Positions 30,011-42,554 of a stretch of 64,000 nt of DNA are shown piece after piece; position 1 is the stretch's first letter; every line of letters begins with the position of its first letter. Both the position numbers and the translations under genes were made by a program. The notes under the pieces were generated by a model. That model was not told where the DNA came from, searched no databases, and worked only from the letters and a program-made list of their open reading frames with translations. Origin of the DNA: Persicaria tinctoria (taxonomy: Eukaryota; Streptophyta; Magnoliopsida; Caryophyllales; Polygonaceae); contig JBANSL010000004.1 of assembly GCA_037127255.1 (NCBI GenBank), positions 51,719,702-51,783,701 of the forward strand, read 5' to 3'.

Positions 30011-30245
30011 GTCCGACTAGACTTGGGATTCCTTGAGGCCGAAGGGGGAAGATTCTATCTGATTCCCTCAAGTTCTATCATCAAGGAGACAAGATCTATC
30101 AAGACATGAAGACTTACCTATTTAGTTTTATCTTTTCCTAGTTGATTTAATTCCATTATGTCTTTTATTAATCTTTTAGTATTTTAGATATAATTTTAGA
30201 TAGAGATAGATACCTTCTTTCCTAGAATAGCTAGGGGATGAAGGC

Positions 30246-30254
30246 TATAAATAA
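30246..30254 (+). promoter_or_regulatory. probable TATA box of D's LTR
   Basis: TATAAATAA followed by GGCCCTAGGGG. F's LTR has TATAAATAA at the equivalent place (minus strand, 55657-55665). Confidence 0.6.
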
Positions 30255-31479
30255 GGCCCTAGGGGGCTCAGTTTTATTCAATTCCAGATCAGAATTCAAT
30301 TTCGGAGAGAAACAAGTAGTTCCACAGAGAAGTTTAGGAGTTCTAAGGTTTTTAGGGTTTTGGCTTTCTGCGAAAGTTGATTGCCAGGATTGTAAAAGGC
30401 TTTGAATATAGTTTTATGCAAGTTATTTCTTTCAATGCAATGTCTGCACTTGCGATGAGGCGTGAGTAGTCCACCCACTTCTGGGGCTGGGGTGAGCCCG
30501 ACGGTGGCCATGTGAGGCGATGCGATAAAGGTCAGATGTTTTTGTGCGATTCATCTTCTATCCCTATGAGCATGATTCTTTTGCGAGAGTTGAAGGTGAT
30601 CCTTGTTTGTGTTATTGAAGCGAAAGTGATCTTAATGCAACTTGGATTAATTATGTGAAAAGGGTTAGTAACAATTAGGGTTTATGCGAAAGCCTCTATA
30701 TGCCTAATTGTTAATGACGAAAGTTATTTGATGGAAAGCATGATCTTTTATGCCTTTATGTGTTACTTTACATGGTTATCGTTGTGGTGTTGAAACCCTA
30801 GGCTTGGAGGTCTTTTAATATATTCAGTTTATTTCTGTCGAATTTCCGAGTTCTGTCGAGAATCTGCGAGTTTGTCTTTTACTGTTTCATGTCGACATAG
30901 AGGAGCCTTGGTCGAGATCGAGTACTGTGCTTGTCGATCTCGAGTAGGGACTTGTCTTAGTCGAGTTGGTTTTTTTCTTTCTGTTGTCGATTTTCACGTC
31001 CTGTTGATCACTGCTTGTCGATCTCGAGTTGTGTTTGTCGAGGTCGAGTACGTTCTTGCTTGTCGAGTTGATTGCCTTTGTTTTCTGTTTTATGTTTTCA
31101 TTACTGCTCTTGTCGAGATAGAGGACAGCTACTCGAGATCGAGTAGCTTCTGTGTCCTTACTTTTAGTTCTGCTTTGCTTCTGTTTTGCTTTGTTCTTTA
31201 CCTCCTTTGCTTTGTCTTTTCCTGTTTTGCTTTATTTCTTTGCTTTTGTTTTAGTTGCCCTTGCCGGGTTTATTTCTGTTTCTGTCTTTCTGCTGCCTCT
31301 GTAAGAATCTACAGCTACCTGAGAAACTGCTGACGTGCTTCCTTGTGGATTCGATCCTGACTTTTCTCTTACTACAACGGGAGGAAGTCTTGTATTTATT
31401 TGCTGAGACATGAAAGTCAATCTGAACTATATTTCATATTTATTTCAATACTCGACATACTCCTGCCTAGTCAACAAAT

Positions 31480-31497
31480 TGGCGCCGTTGCCGGGGA
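31480..31497 (+). other. primer-binding site of element D
   Basis: TGGCGCCGTTGCCGGGGA, three bases after the LTR end; same tRNA-Asp type as element A. Confidence 0.88.
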
Positions 31498-31559
31498 AGC
31501 AATCAATCGCGCCTTAGGTAGTCAGTTCTCACTGTTTCTTTGAGTTAGTTTGCAGGTGT

Positions 31560-34395
31560 ATGCGTCGTTCTGGTCAAACACCTGAATTTGACAGCTTAGA
31601 CGAACCGGAGCGTTACCTACACATCCACTCCAAACTCAAAAGGATCATGGCGGCCGCTGAAACACAGGAACAGCTGATCACTAGGCTTAACAGGGAATTG
31701 GCCGCAAAGGATGCTGTTATCACCGCTGAGAGAGCAGCAAGGGAACAAGCACAGGATGAGCTTGCCCAGTATCCAACCACGGCAGAGGACTACATGCACC
31801 CAACTCTCGTCGTGCCTGAATCGGCGATTCTAATCCCTGAAAACTCTTTTGAAATTCGCACTCAGTTTCTTATAGAGCTTAGAAATAATGCCTTTTATGG
31901 TAGATTTAATGAGTGTCCTCTTGAACATATTACTAATTTTCATGATATGTGCCGTACTCTTGCAGAAGGTACAACCTTGGAATATGTCAAGATGAAATCT
32001 TTACGCTGGTCTCTCGCTGGACCTGCACTGAAATGGCTAGAAGGGCTGAAAGCAAAATCACTCATAACCTGGGCCCAAGTATAGCAAAACAGCACATCTC
32101 CGCCAGAAAATCACCGCCTTTAAACAGCAGAAAGGGGAACCGCTGGCAAGGGCATGGGAACGCTACAAGGAACTGCTACGATCTTGCCCTACTCATGGAC
32201 AGCCACCCTACATCATTCAGGAGATCTTCTTCAACTCTCTTGATCAAGTCACTAAGGACAGAATCAACAATTATACTCGCTACGAGTATCTGACAATGCC
32301 GCCAAGTGACGCATGGGGTGTGCTAGAGAAGCTCACCAACTACGACAACAAGTATGGGTCTACTGCAACCTATGAAGAGAACCCATACGCCAGGCCAGCA
32401 CCATCTATCCCTCTCTATGAGCCAGCAAAGGAAATTGATCCTGATGTTAGGGAGCAATACTACAGAGATCAGAAGAAGAAGCTCATCAAGCAAGTCAAGT
32501 ATCTCTCTGTCAACCAGCCCTGCATAGAATGCGGATCGCAAAGGCACACCACTACTGAGTGCCCACACACAGAGCAAGTCAGGCTGGCAAAGCATCATGA
32601 GGATGCAGCTTACGCAGGGGGACCAAATCGCGACATGGGGGACCAAAGGTTTCAGCAACCACAGTGGAACCAAGGTGTCCCTAGGAACCCCCCTCCCTAC
32701 AGAGCTCCAGGACACCCGGAAAGGGAGCAGAAAAAGGATGATATACAGACAGTCCTGGAGGAAATACGGAGAAACCACTCAGAAACTAGGCAATTATTCA
32801 ACTCCGTCTATACTCAGATGCAAGGTGTCAACTCTAGGCTTGGGGAAATTGATATCTGGCGAAAATCAGTTGATACACAGATTGGTCAGCTAGCAGCAGG
32901 AATCCCCAGACAGTCAGGGACACTTCCAGGATATTCAGAACCAAATCCTAAGGGAAAGACTGGACACATCGCTCCTATAAAACTCAGAAGTGGCCAACAA
33001 CTGCAAGAGCCAGAGGTCGGAAAGCAGCAGAACGACGAGGAACAACAAGTCGATCTCGACAAGGCCGTGGTCGATCTCGATAAGACCTTCGTCGACCTCG
33101 AGGAGAACCAGCAGGAATCATCGTCTGCACCACACAGCAACTCGACTGGGCCCAATCTGGTCGATGTCGACAAAGGCCTGGTCGACATCGGGGAGCCCCT
33201 AGTCGACAAAGAGCAGCCTGCAGCAATTCCGACGTCTGTTCTAGCTCCGATGCAGAAAAAGGAGCTGCCTTTCCCCACAAAATCTCTAAAGGACCCAGCG
33301 GAGAAAAAGTTTCAGCGCTTCATCAAGATGCTTCAGAAGCTCAACGTCACCATCCCCTTCACAGAAGCTCTCAATGAAATGCCATCTTATGTGAAGTTCC
33401 TGAAGGAGATTTTGAGCAAAAAGCGATCAATGGCTGAAATCACAGAGGAGTGCAGCCATCTGGACATATTGGAGAAGAGGCCGGATCCAGGTAAGTTTGC
33501 TATAACTATTGGATTTGGTCCATACAAAATTAATTCCCTATGTGATCTTGGAGCTAGTGTGAGTATAATGCCTTTAACAATTTGGTCCAAGATTAAGATA
33601 GGTGCCTTGGAGCATGTGGATGCTACACTATACACGGCCAACAACACGGTGGTCATCCCAACAGGCATGGTGGAAAATGTCCCAATACAAGTAGGTAAAT
33701 TCTTCGTCCCTGCTGATTTCTTAATAGTTGATATGCAAGAAGATCCTGCTTGTCCAATTATCTTAGGAAGACCATTCTTGGCGACGGTGGATGCCAACAT
33801 AAGTGTAAGGAAATTAGTGCTCACCTTCACCATAGGCGATGAGGTTTTAGATTTCTCTTTTGGCCCTGCAAAGGAGGAAATTGCTTGCCTAGAGGTGAAA
33901 AGCATCAGCATCGACGGGACTAAGCAAACAGCGGAGGAGGGAGCGAAAACCGTACTCAAGATCGACAAGCCCTCGTCGATCTCGACAAGCGTTGTACTCG
34001 ACCTCGACGAGTCTTTGTCGACCTCGACCACCACTGCTGAGCCAGAGACTTGCCCAGAGTCTAAGTATGGGGTCCCTGTACTCGATCTCGACCACCAGTA
34101 CTCGACATCGAGTAGACCCAAGCCCAAAAATTTCTGTTTTGGGTCCGAACAGGTAAGTTCAGGTATGAATTCTACTCCCCCTCAGTCCATAAATAAAATT
34201 TTTAATGATTTAAAGGGAGCTAAAACACCGTGGCGAGAAAATTTGCAGAAACTGAGGGCTACAAACAAAAAGAAGAAAGAGAAGGGAGATGATGCAAGCA
34301 ACCACCTATCAGCTGAGCTTGCATACTACCATCAGGACCTAGATGATCCAGGAGAAGGGCCAAGCATGAGCGGGCCCCACAATAATGGTCATTGA
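31560..34395 (+). CDS. gag-protease polyprotein of element D (one lesion)
   Basis: Two frames. 31560-32084 (174 residues) carries the gag N-terminus and FNECPLEHITNFHDMCRTLAEG and stops at TAG after ITWAQ. The second, open from about 32092 and annotated from Met 32296 to 34395 (699 residues), continues with AWERYKELLRSCPTHG, the zinc knuckle CX2CX4HX4C (32521-32562), a VDLDK/VDLEE linker (33043-33215), protease with DLGASVSIMP at 33544 and GRPFLATVDANI, and a second motif-coded segment (33955-34115). It ends without RT. Element F has about 40 bases at the 32084 lesion that D lacks, so D's gag was broken by a small deletion. Gag and protease are the only functions offered. Confidence 0.88.
33043..33215 (+). 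repeat. TCGANNTCGA motifs within D's gag-protease linker
   Basis: Five or six GTCGATCTCGAC-type units read in frame as VDLDKAVVDLDK, VDLEE, VDVDKG and VDIGE. The same motif fills D's LTRs. A second coding cluster lies at 33955-34115 (LDLDES, LDLDHQ) and a third, beyond the ORF, at 34636-34800. Confidence 0.85.
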
Positions 34396-36035
34396 GCGCA
34401 AATGGAGGATTCGGCCTAGCGACTCTAAAAACTAGAGGATGTATATAGACTTTATGAACTTTTGGGACTTTTTATTTGGTTTTGCTTTTAGGTTTTTATG
34501 TTTGTTTTGTTTTTGGTTTTATGTCTTTTCTAAGAACTTTATATGGATAGTCTTGTTTTTGGTATTGAATCTAACAATTGTAGGTCAGCAAGCATATAAG
34601 GATCGTGAAAAGTGGAGGAAGAAGTCCCTGAAAAACTACTCGGCCTCGAGTAGACGTACTCGACCTCGACAAGCACCAGACACTCCTCGACTTCAGAAAC
34701 CACCAGACGCAGACGAGCTTACTCGAGTTCGAGTACACCGTACCCGAGATCGACGAGCAACCTCAACTCGACCTACACTAATCAGCCTTCCTCGATGCAT
34801 TATCCTGTGAGTTCCTTCCTTTACTCTTGTTTTTTATTTTATACAGTGAGGACACTGTAAATTTTAAGTATGGGATGGGGGAAGGGCTTACTTTGTGCAT
34901 ATTGATCATATTTGACATTACTTGTGCATTATTGCTATATGGCTATTTTGGAATGCATTATTTATTTATATGCTTATATGCATAATTTCCAAAAGTTTGA
35001 AAAATGACCCCCATTGAAATTTTTGATAAATGTCATGGAAGCTTATATTGAACTCGACAATGCAAAATTAGATTCATTAGAGATATAGCACGAAATTGCC
35101 TAGTAAAGGGAAGTCACAATGAAGTACATTATTTATTAAAAACCATGAAAGGAGGTAAAATTTGAAGTTGCTTTTGACATGTTGCATGATAAGATGATGG
35201 AGGACTTTATATTTCCATATAATGCTCATATTGTTAAATCCTAGCCTTACCTATGCTTATGTATCACAAAAGCCATAATATGCCTTGTTTCAATTATTGC
35301 TCCACATGATCTAAAAATTTTCATTCTTTACCTTATCCGGGGATTATGTCGAGAATAATGTTACATTATGAAGATGTCATATGGTGTTTGTGTTGTTGTT
35401 ATCATTATTGGAGTTTCAAAGGAAATTGTTTGAAATATATGGAAAATTTAATGAGTGAAAGAAAATCCAATCACCTCAGGAGATAAAGGTAGATTGACCC
35501 TGCTCTCTAAGATAATAGTTTGGAGAGATGGGACACATTGTGAGGAGTCCAAAGCACTAAGTATCCGGGGCCATTCATGACACCCATGTTTGCGACTCGC
35601 GAGAAGGCAGTGCTGAGGTTAGAGAGGTAAAAGCATTATTATTGAGAAAAGCATTATGAAAGGTGATGAATCAAATGGAAGAAGGAATGTGGAAATTCGG
35701 TTTGGAAAGTACTCCATTTCCCCGGATCAAAAGCACCACATTGCCAAAATTTGCCCACCTTTAGCCTTTTACCAATCTACTCCTTCATGAGCTTAAATTA
35801 AAGTCTTCTTGATTATCAATGCTTCGTCATATAAATTATTTATGTGTAACCCTCCTTTTATGAGTAGACATTGCTTTTACATGTTTGCACATGCATGAAT
35901 CTGTGATACTAGTACCTTTTCGAGGATGGTAATTGATTGCAGGGACATATGAGAATGAATCTAAGATGTTGAGAGTTTGAATTCTTCCCCTGAATGACAA
36001 TTAAAATTAAAAGTATTGCTTGAGGACAAGCAAGC
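34396..36035 (+). other. non-coding spacer of element D
   Basis: No RT, RNase H or integrase. 34636-34800 has TCGA motifs. 34863-34886 is an internal polypurine-like box (TTAAGTATGGGATGGGGG) after AGTGAGGACACTG. 35461-35530 has hairpin-forming segments, including CTCTC (35503-35507) pairing with GAGAG (35523-35527). The rest is AT-rich. Confidence 0.65.
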
Positions 36036-36051
36036 TTAAGTATGGGGTGTT
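36036..36051 (+). promoter_or_regulatory. polypurine tract of element D
   Basis: TTAAGTATGGGGTGTT directly before the 3' LTR start, preceded by TTGAGGACAAGCAAGC. Element F has the same sequence before its 3' LTR on the minus strand. Confidence 0.8.
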
Positions 36052-37046
36052 TGTTGTGAGTTGAATCTGCCATGTTTTACAGTAAATTTTATATCGATGT
36101 CTGTATACATTGCATTCATTTGGGTTTAGATAGTACAGAATCTATGTAGTTTATGTTTATTTGCCAAATTCTGGAATCTACACCAGTTTCTGTTTAATTC
36201 GCAGAAATCGAGGCATTTTACAGCAATTCTACAGAAGGTCGGAAAAGCTCGGAAAAACACTACAGAAGTCCAAGGTCAAAGCAGCGGAACCAGTCGGAGA
36301 AGCAAGGCTACTCGATCTCGAGTAGGCTTACTCGACATAGACGAGCCTGTCCGAGCACAGCTTGGTCGAGCAAAGCCTGATCGAGAGCCAGACCAATCCG
36401 AGCTCCGGGCCCTACTCGATCTCGAGGACTACTAGTCGAGATCGACGAAGCCTCAGCGCGATTCCCGGAGTCGACAAGAAGAGTAGCCGAGGACGACCAG
36501 GCGAGACTCGCTGCCAGCGACTCCACTCGCTGCAGTGGACCACTCGCTGCCGCGGAAGAGGCCACTCGCTGACAGCGGATGAAGTAACTCGCGGGAGCAG
36601 AAGCGGAAGGGAAGAGCCCTACTCGATCTCGACGAACCCTTGTCGAGATCGACGAGACCTTGAGTCCAGATCCGAGCTTGCCGAGGAGAGCCACTCGAGG
36701 AGGCCTAGTCGACGATCATCTCTACTCGAAGTCGACGAAGCCTACTCGAGATCGACGAGGGCCTGAGTTCTTGTCCGAGCCAGTCGAGCACACCAACTCG
36801 AGGAAGCCTAGTCGATGACCAGTCCTACTCGACATCGACAAGGCTTTGTCGAGGTCGACGAGAGCCCAGTGACCAAGTCCGAGCCACATCTACCAGTCCT
36901 AGCCGAGGGAGTCTACTCGATGAACAATGCTACTCGAAGTCGACGAGCCTTACTCGAGGTCGACTAAGAGACGTGTCCAGCAGCTTCTCGACGAGACTTG
37001 TCCGACTAGACTTGGGATTCCTTGAGGCCGAAGGCGGAAGATTCTA
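36052..37046 (+). repeat. Element D 3' LTR, truncated
   Basis: Matches 29063-30057 at a constant offset of 6,989. It ends at GATTCTA, after which nine bases (CCCCTTACT) lead into E's primer-binding site. Confidence 0.92.
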
Positions 37047-37055
37047 CCCCTTACT

Positions 37056-37073
37056 TGGCGCCGTTGCCGGGGA
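37056..37073 (+). other. primer-binding site of element E
   Basis: TGGCGCCGTTGCCGGGGA, followed by a 112-base leader and the gag Met at 37186. The LTR that should precede it is missing except possibly the nine bases 37047-37055. Confidence 0.8.
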
Positions 37074-37185
37074 GAATTACTTTATGTTCTTTGTTTACTT
37101 TGATTGCTATCTATAGTGTGATTCACTTCGGTGGATCACACTTTGGTTACTAATCAATATTTTTTTAAGTTCTTGATAGGCAACG

Positions 37186-37988
37186 ATGTTTGAAACGGCT
37201 AATCCCCCTCTCAAGAGGACATTGAGAGAATTAAAGGAACCTGATTTGAATTGGCAAAGTCTTGCAATCAAACTTCCTGAACTCCTTGAGGGCTCCAAAT
37301 TTCGATACAAATCTGATTGGTCTTCAATTATTCCAATCTTCCGTGGATTGTCTGGAGATGAGCCCAACAAAAATCTGATGGAGTTTAGCAGTGTTTGTGA
37401 CAGAATCAAACCCTAAGGATTTACTGATGATCAACTTATGCTGAGACTGTTTCCGTTCACCTTGAAAGCCACATCAATCAATGGCTTCATAATTTGCCGG
37501 CAGGAAGCATCACTGCATGGTTGGGCCTGAAGAAGGCTTTTCTGCAAAAAAATACTTCCCTGCTACGCATTTGAGGAAACTGAAGAAGCAATTGTCAAGC
37601 ATAGAGTAATCCCCTAACGTGTGTTTTTATGACTACATTGTGAGATTTCGGAAACTCAAGCCAAGTTGTCCTCAACATGGTATACTAGAGGAGGATTTGA
37701 TTCTCTATCTTTATGAAGGGCTACTTGATCATAAGCGTACCCTCATCAACGGCACTAGTGCAGAGGATATTCTAGACAAGACACCTGAAGAGGCTATGCA
37801 AATCTTTGATGGGTTAGCCAATGCTTTTCAGCAATACAAAAAGTCTCAAGGAATCGAGGAAATTCACAGCTTGCATAACTCTGAAAGGGGATGCACAGAA
37901 GAAGTAATTAAGTTGACAGAGATTGTAAAGAAGTAATTAACTCTGAAAGGGGATGCAGAGGAAATTCACATCTCTATCTCTGACTTAC
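37186..37988 (+). pseudogene. gag of element E, copy 1
   Basis: 37186-37416 gives 76 residues including IIPIFRGLSGDEPNKNLMEF and stops at TAA where the codon is probably AAG. About 37430-37610 continues in shifted frames (DDQLMLRLFPFTLK). 37619-37936 gives FYDYIVRFRKLKPSCPQHG, LYLYEGLLDHKRTLINGTSAEDIL and EEAMQIFDGLA, then TAA. This is an Athila-type gag core. At 37988 it is interrupted by F's LTR; it probably resumes at 56567. Confidence 0.82.
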
Positions 37989-39858
37989 TGTTGTAGGAGA
38001 AAATCGAGTTTAAAATATAATGAAATAGATCAAACCAGATTCGTGCCCACACAAATAATTACAAGACATCCTCCTAATGTAGCAGCGGGAAGTGAGGATC
38101 GATCCTCGAGGAAGCACGTCAGCTGATCTCAGGTAGCGGAAAGATCTCAGCGAAATCGGCTAGAAGATTCCTCGATATCGAGTAAAGTACTCGATATCGA
38201 CTAATCTGTCGAGTAAAACGGAAAGCAAAACGAAACAGAAAATGAAAACCAACAGAAAGTACTCGATCTCGACAAAATCAACTCGACATCGACAAGATTT
38301 CCTCGATGTCGACAAGATCTCCTCGAAATCGACTAAAAAGCATAAACTTTAAATTGCAACCTTTCGCAAGCCAGAACACGGATTTCGACGAAATAAATCA
38401 ATAAACTAAAGACTTCCAAGATCAGGGTATTAACACCACAACGATAACCATGCAAAATAACACATAAAGCCATAAAAGATAATGTTTTTCATCAAATAAC
38501 TCTCGTTATTAACAAATAGGAATATAGAGGCTTTCGCTTAAACCCTAATTGTTACTAACCCTTTTTCACATAATTAATTCAAGTTGTATTAAGATCAGTT
38601 TTGCTTCAATAACACAAACAAGGATCACCTTCAACTCTCGCAAAAGAATCATGCTTTTAGGGATAGAAGACGAATTGCATAAAAAGCTCAAACCCTTACC
38701 GCATCACCTCACATGGCTACCGTCGGGCTCACCCCGACCCTAGAAGTGGGCGGACTACTCACTCTTCATCATTAAGAAAGACATCAATAATAAAAGGGAA
38801 TAACTTTGCATTAAATAAACTAAAGAAAGCTTACAACTGAACAAGCCAAATCCACTTTCGCCTTTCCGACTCCTCTCGCCACAAGCTCTCTCTCTACTCT
38901 CTCTATGTAACTAATTGGCTCTGAAATTGAATGAATGGAAATCAGCCCCCTAAGGCTTTATTTATATCCTTCATTCCCTTTCTAATTAGGAAAGAAAACT
39001 ATATCTATATCTAATTCTATCTACCTTTTATCTAAAGATTAAATAATGGAAATAAATAATTAAATCATATAGGACTATATCTAATGTGGATAAAATATCT
39101 TCTCTCTTTTCTTGGTAGCACTTGATAGAATTTCATCCCGAAGATATCACCATTGGACATTGGATAGAAGCTTAACAAGACTCAGATATCTTGACGTCGG
39201 TCACTGGGGATTCCTCGATATCGAGTAGAATTCCTCGATATCGACTAGCACTTTTCTCGTCTTCGGCTCTACAGCTCGATTTCGGCATTCAGGAAAGCAC
39301 ATCGACTTGGGTTTTTCCTTGACATCGAGTAAATTCCTCGGTATCGAGTAACACTTTCAGCTTCCAGCTTCACTTGTCGACTCCTAGTGCTCAGCTTGTC
39401 GATCTCGGCTCCAGAAGTGGAAATCGACTTGGGTTTTACTCAATATCGAGTGCACTCCTCGATATCGACTAAATTGTTCTTCTTCTTCCCTATCCTTGCT
39501 CGATTCTGGTCCACTTTGCTGGAAATCGACTTGGATTTACTCGATATCGATAAAGTTCCTCGATATCGACCAAATTATGTTGCGTAGATTTTTCCTTGCT
39601 TTCAGCTCGATTTTTCCTGGTTCCGCTGCTCCTTGACCTTGGACTTCTGAAGCTGACTTCGATTTTTCTTCCTTTCTCTGAATTGCTGTAAATTGCTTCG
39701 ATTTCTGCGAAATTAAACAAAAACTTTTGTAGATTCCATAATTTGGAAAATACGCATAAACTACATAGATTATGTACTATTCTAACCCAAATGCATGAAA
39801 TGCATGCAGAAAACAATATAAAAGTAACTACAAAACATGGCGAATTCGGCTCACATCA
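37989..39858 (-). repeat. Element F 3' LTR, duplicated copy (copy 1)
   Basis: Minus strand TGATGTGAGCC ... CTACAACA. It matches 42555-44423 and F's 5' LTR 54689-56566. TCGANNTCGA units lie at 38160-38340 and 39205-39580. CTTAC precedes it at 37984-37988. Confidence 0.92.
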
Positions 39859-41683
39859 AACACCCCATACTTAAGCTTGCTTGTCCTCAAGCAATACTTT
39901 TAATTGTCATTCAGGGGAAGAAATCAAAACTCTCAACATCTTAGATTCATTGTCATATGTCCCTACAATTAATTACCATCCTCGAAAAGGTACTAGTGTC
40001 ACAAATCCTTGTATGTGCAATTAAAAAGCAACATCTACTCACAAAATGAGGTTTATGCAAAACAATTATTGTGTCAAAGCATTAATAATCAAGAAGACTC
40101 TAATTTAAACTCAAATAAGGAGTAGATTGGTAGAAGGCTAAAGGTGGGCAATATTTGACAATGTGGTGCTAATGATCCGGGTAAATGGAGTATTTCCAAA
40201 CTTAATTTCCACATTCCTTCTTCATAAGAATCATCACCTTTCTCTCATTCGGTCAATTCTTTTTTTTTCAATATTATGCTTTTACCTCTTTAACCTCAGC
40301 ACTGCCTTCTCGCGAGTCACAAACATGGGTGTCATGAATTGCCCCGGATACTTAGTGCTTTGGGCTCCTCACCTGTGTGTCCCATCTCGCCAAACTATTA
40401 TCTCAGCGAGCAGGGTCGATCTACCTTTACCTCCCGAGGTGTTCGGATTTTTTTTTCACTCATTAAAATTTCCATAATATTTTTTTTTTCAATTTCCTGC
40501 CAAACTCCAATAATGATATATAAAAACAACAAAAACACCATATATTGATCTCCATAATGTAACATCATTCTCAACATAATCCCCGGATAGGAAATAAGGT
40601 AAAGAATGGGCAATATTTAGATCATGTGGAGCATAATATGAAATAAGGCTAAATATGGCTTTTGTGATGCATAAGCATAGGTAAGGCTAGGATATAACAA
40701 TATGAACATTATATAGAAATATAAAGTCCTCCATCCTCTTATCATGCAACATGTCAAAAGCAACTTCAAATTTACCTCCTTTCATGGTTTTCAAGAAATA
40801 TGCACTTCATTGTGACTTCCCTTTACTAGGCAATTTCCTGCTATATCTCTAATGAATCCAATTTTGCATCGTCGAGTTCAATAAAGCTTTCATGACATTA
40901 ATAAAAAAAATTCAATGGGGTTCATTTTTTTAAGTCTTTGGAAAACATGCATGTAAGCTCATAAATCAATAATGAATTCCAAACTAGCCATGTATAAGCA
41001 ATTCAAGAAATAATGCCGAAATATGTCAAATAAAGCCAAATATGCATAAAGTAAGCCCTTTCCCCACCCCATACTTAAGCATTACAGTGTTATCACTGTA
41101 TAAAAAATAAGGGTAAAGAAAGAAACTCACTAGACAGATGTGCAGGGCTTCAAAATATCGAGTGAAAATGCTGTTGGGCCTAGTCCGAATTTAGCTTGCT
41201 TCTATCCCCATGGACCTGAAAAGTGTAGAAGAGAAATACCCACAATAGAAAAACTAAAACTTCAAAACCAAAAAAAAAAAAAACAAAAGCAACAATGTCC
41301 AAAAATCCCAAAAAAAAATGTCTATTTACAAGCTCTAGATTTTATAGTCGCTAGGCCGACTTTCTCCATGAAGCTCAAGGTGGCATTTGTAGGGCCCATG
41401 TAGCTTGGGCTTCAAATAGGACCCCATTCTTGTCCATGAGTTGTAGTCCCCCTGAATGGATCTTGTTTACAATGAAAGGCACCATGTTTTTCTCGTTGAA
41501 TTTGTTAGGAAACCAATGATCTTTTGATTTGGAAACATAGAACTTATCTCCAACTTCATACTCCTTAGGCTTATCATTGGAAATCCTACAAAAGCGCACA
41601 TACCATGGCAAACCTCTCCCACGTATAGATAGATCTTTAATGGAAATAGGAGAAGAAGGATCCATACCTTGGCTTACCTTCGC
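39859..41683 (-). other. Element F 3' internal region, duplicated copy 1
   Basis: Minus strand: the polypurine tract at 39859-39875 abuts the LTR; the internal polypurine-like box is at 41055-41078. Between them are hairpin-forming segments, including CTCGC/GCGAG at 40386-40390 and 40406-40410. 41375-41665 encodes the last 96 residues of F's ORF (EYEVGDKFYV ... ATWALQMPP). No other coding is seen. Confidence 0.75.
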
Positions 41684-41752
41684 TTTGGTTCACTTCGGTG
41701 GATCACACTTTGGTTACTAATCAATATTTTTTGAAGTTCTTGATAGGCAACG

Positions 41753-42554
41753 ATGTTTGAAACGGCCAATCCCCCTCTCAAGAGGACATTGAGAGAATTA
41801 AAGGAACCTGATTTGAATTGGCAAAGTCTTGCAATCAAACTTCCTGAACTCCCTGAGGGCTCCAAATTTCGATACAAATCAGATTGGTCTTCAATTATTC
41901 CAATCTTCCGTGGATTGTCTGGAGATGAGCCCAACAAGAATCTGATGGAGTTTAGCAGTGTCTATGACAGAATCAAACCCTAAGGATTTACTGATGATCA
42001 ACTTATGCTGAGACTGTTTCCGTTCACCTTGAAAGCCACATCAATCAATGGATTCATAATTTGCCGGCAGGAAGCATCACTACATGGTTGGGCCTGAAGA
42101 AGGCTTTTCTGCAAAAAAATACTTCCCTGCTACGCTTTTGAGGAAACTGAAGAAGCAATTGTCAAGCATAGAGTAATCCCCTAACGTGTGTTTTTATGAC
42201 TACATTGTGAGATTTCGGAAACTCAAGCCAAGTTGTCCTAAACATGGTATACTAGATGAGGATTTGATTCTCTATCTTTATGAAGGGCTACTTGATCATA
42301 AGCGTACCCTTATCAACGGCACTAGTGCAGAGGATATTCTAGACAGGCACCTGAAGAGGCTATGCAAATCTTTGATGGGTTAGCCAATGCTTTTCAGCAA
42401 TACAGAAAGTCTCAAGGAATCGAGGAAATTCACAGCTTGCATAAATCTGAAAGGGGATGCACAGAAGAAGTAATTAAGTTGACAGAGATTGTAAAGAAGT
42501 AATTAACTCTGAAAGGGGATGCAGAGGAAATTCACATATCTATCTCTGACTTAC
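41753..42554 (+). pseudogene. gag of element E, copy 2
   Basis: Same content and same early TAA as copy 1. An additional one-base loss near 42343 ends the second block after EDILDR, so copy 2 is more damaged. The shared stop must predate the duplication. Confidence 0.8.

Larger units (their letters stand above)
29063..31476 (+). repeat. Element D 5' LTR (2,414 bp)
   Basis: TGTTGTGAG ... GTCAACA. The first 995 bases match 36052-37046. Two clusters of TCGANNTCGA motifs lie at 29310-30010 and 30895-31150. TATAAATAA at 30246-30254 is a likely promoter box. The open frame at 30872-31333 is within the motif-rich LTR and is not a gene. Confidence 0.9.
29063..37046 (+). mobile_element. Element D: gag-protease LTR retrotransposon inserted in LTR C
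   Basis: 5' LTR 29063-31476, primer-binding site 31480, gag-protease ORFs to 34395, non-coding spacer, polypurine tract 36036-36051, and a truncated 3' LTR 36052-37046. There is no RT, RNase H or integrase between protease and the 3' LTR. The 3' LTR stops after about 995 of 2,414 bases, where sequence of element E begins, so the right target duplication is lost. Confidence 0.88.
37122..41683. repeat. 4.56-kb tandem duplication, copy 1
   Basis: From TTCACTTCGGTGG to CTTACCTTCGC, repeated at 41689-46248 with constant offsets of 4,567 to 4,565. It contains E's leader and gag (plus strand), F's 3' LTR and F's 3' internal region (minus strand). Differences between copies are sparse: single bases and short A-run lengths. 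Confidence 0.93.

Noticed and set aside
30872..31333. 153-residue ORF within D's LTR
   Set aside because: It lies inside the LTR, is made of motif repeats and T-rich DNA, and the truncated second LTR does not include it.
33387..34127. 246-residue minus-strand ORF opposite D's protease
   Set aside because: The plus frame has the zinc knuckle and protease motifs; the minus frame is open only because the motif array lacks stops in several frames.
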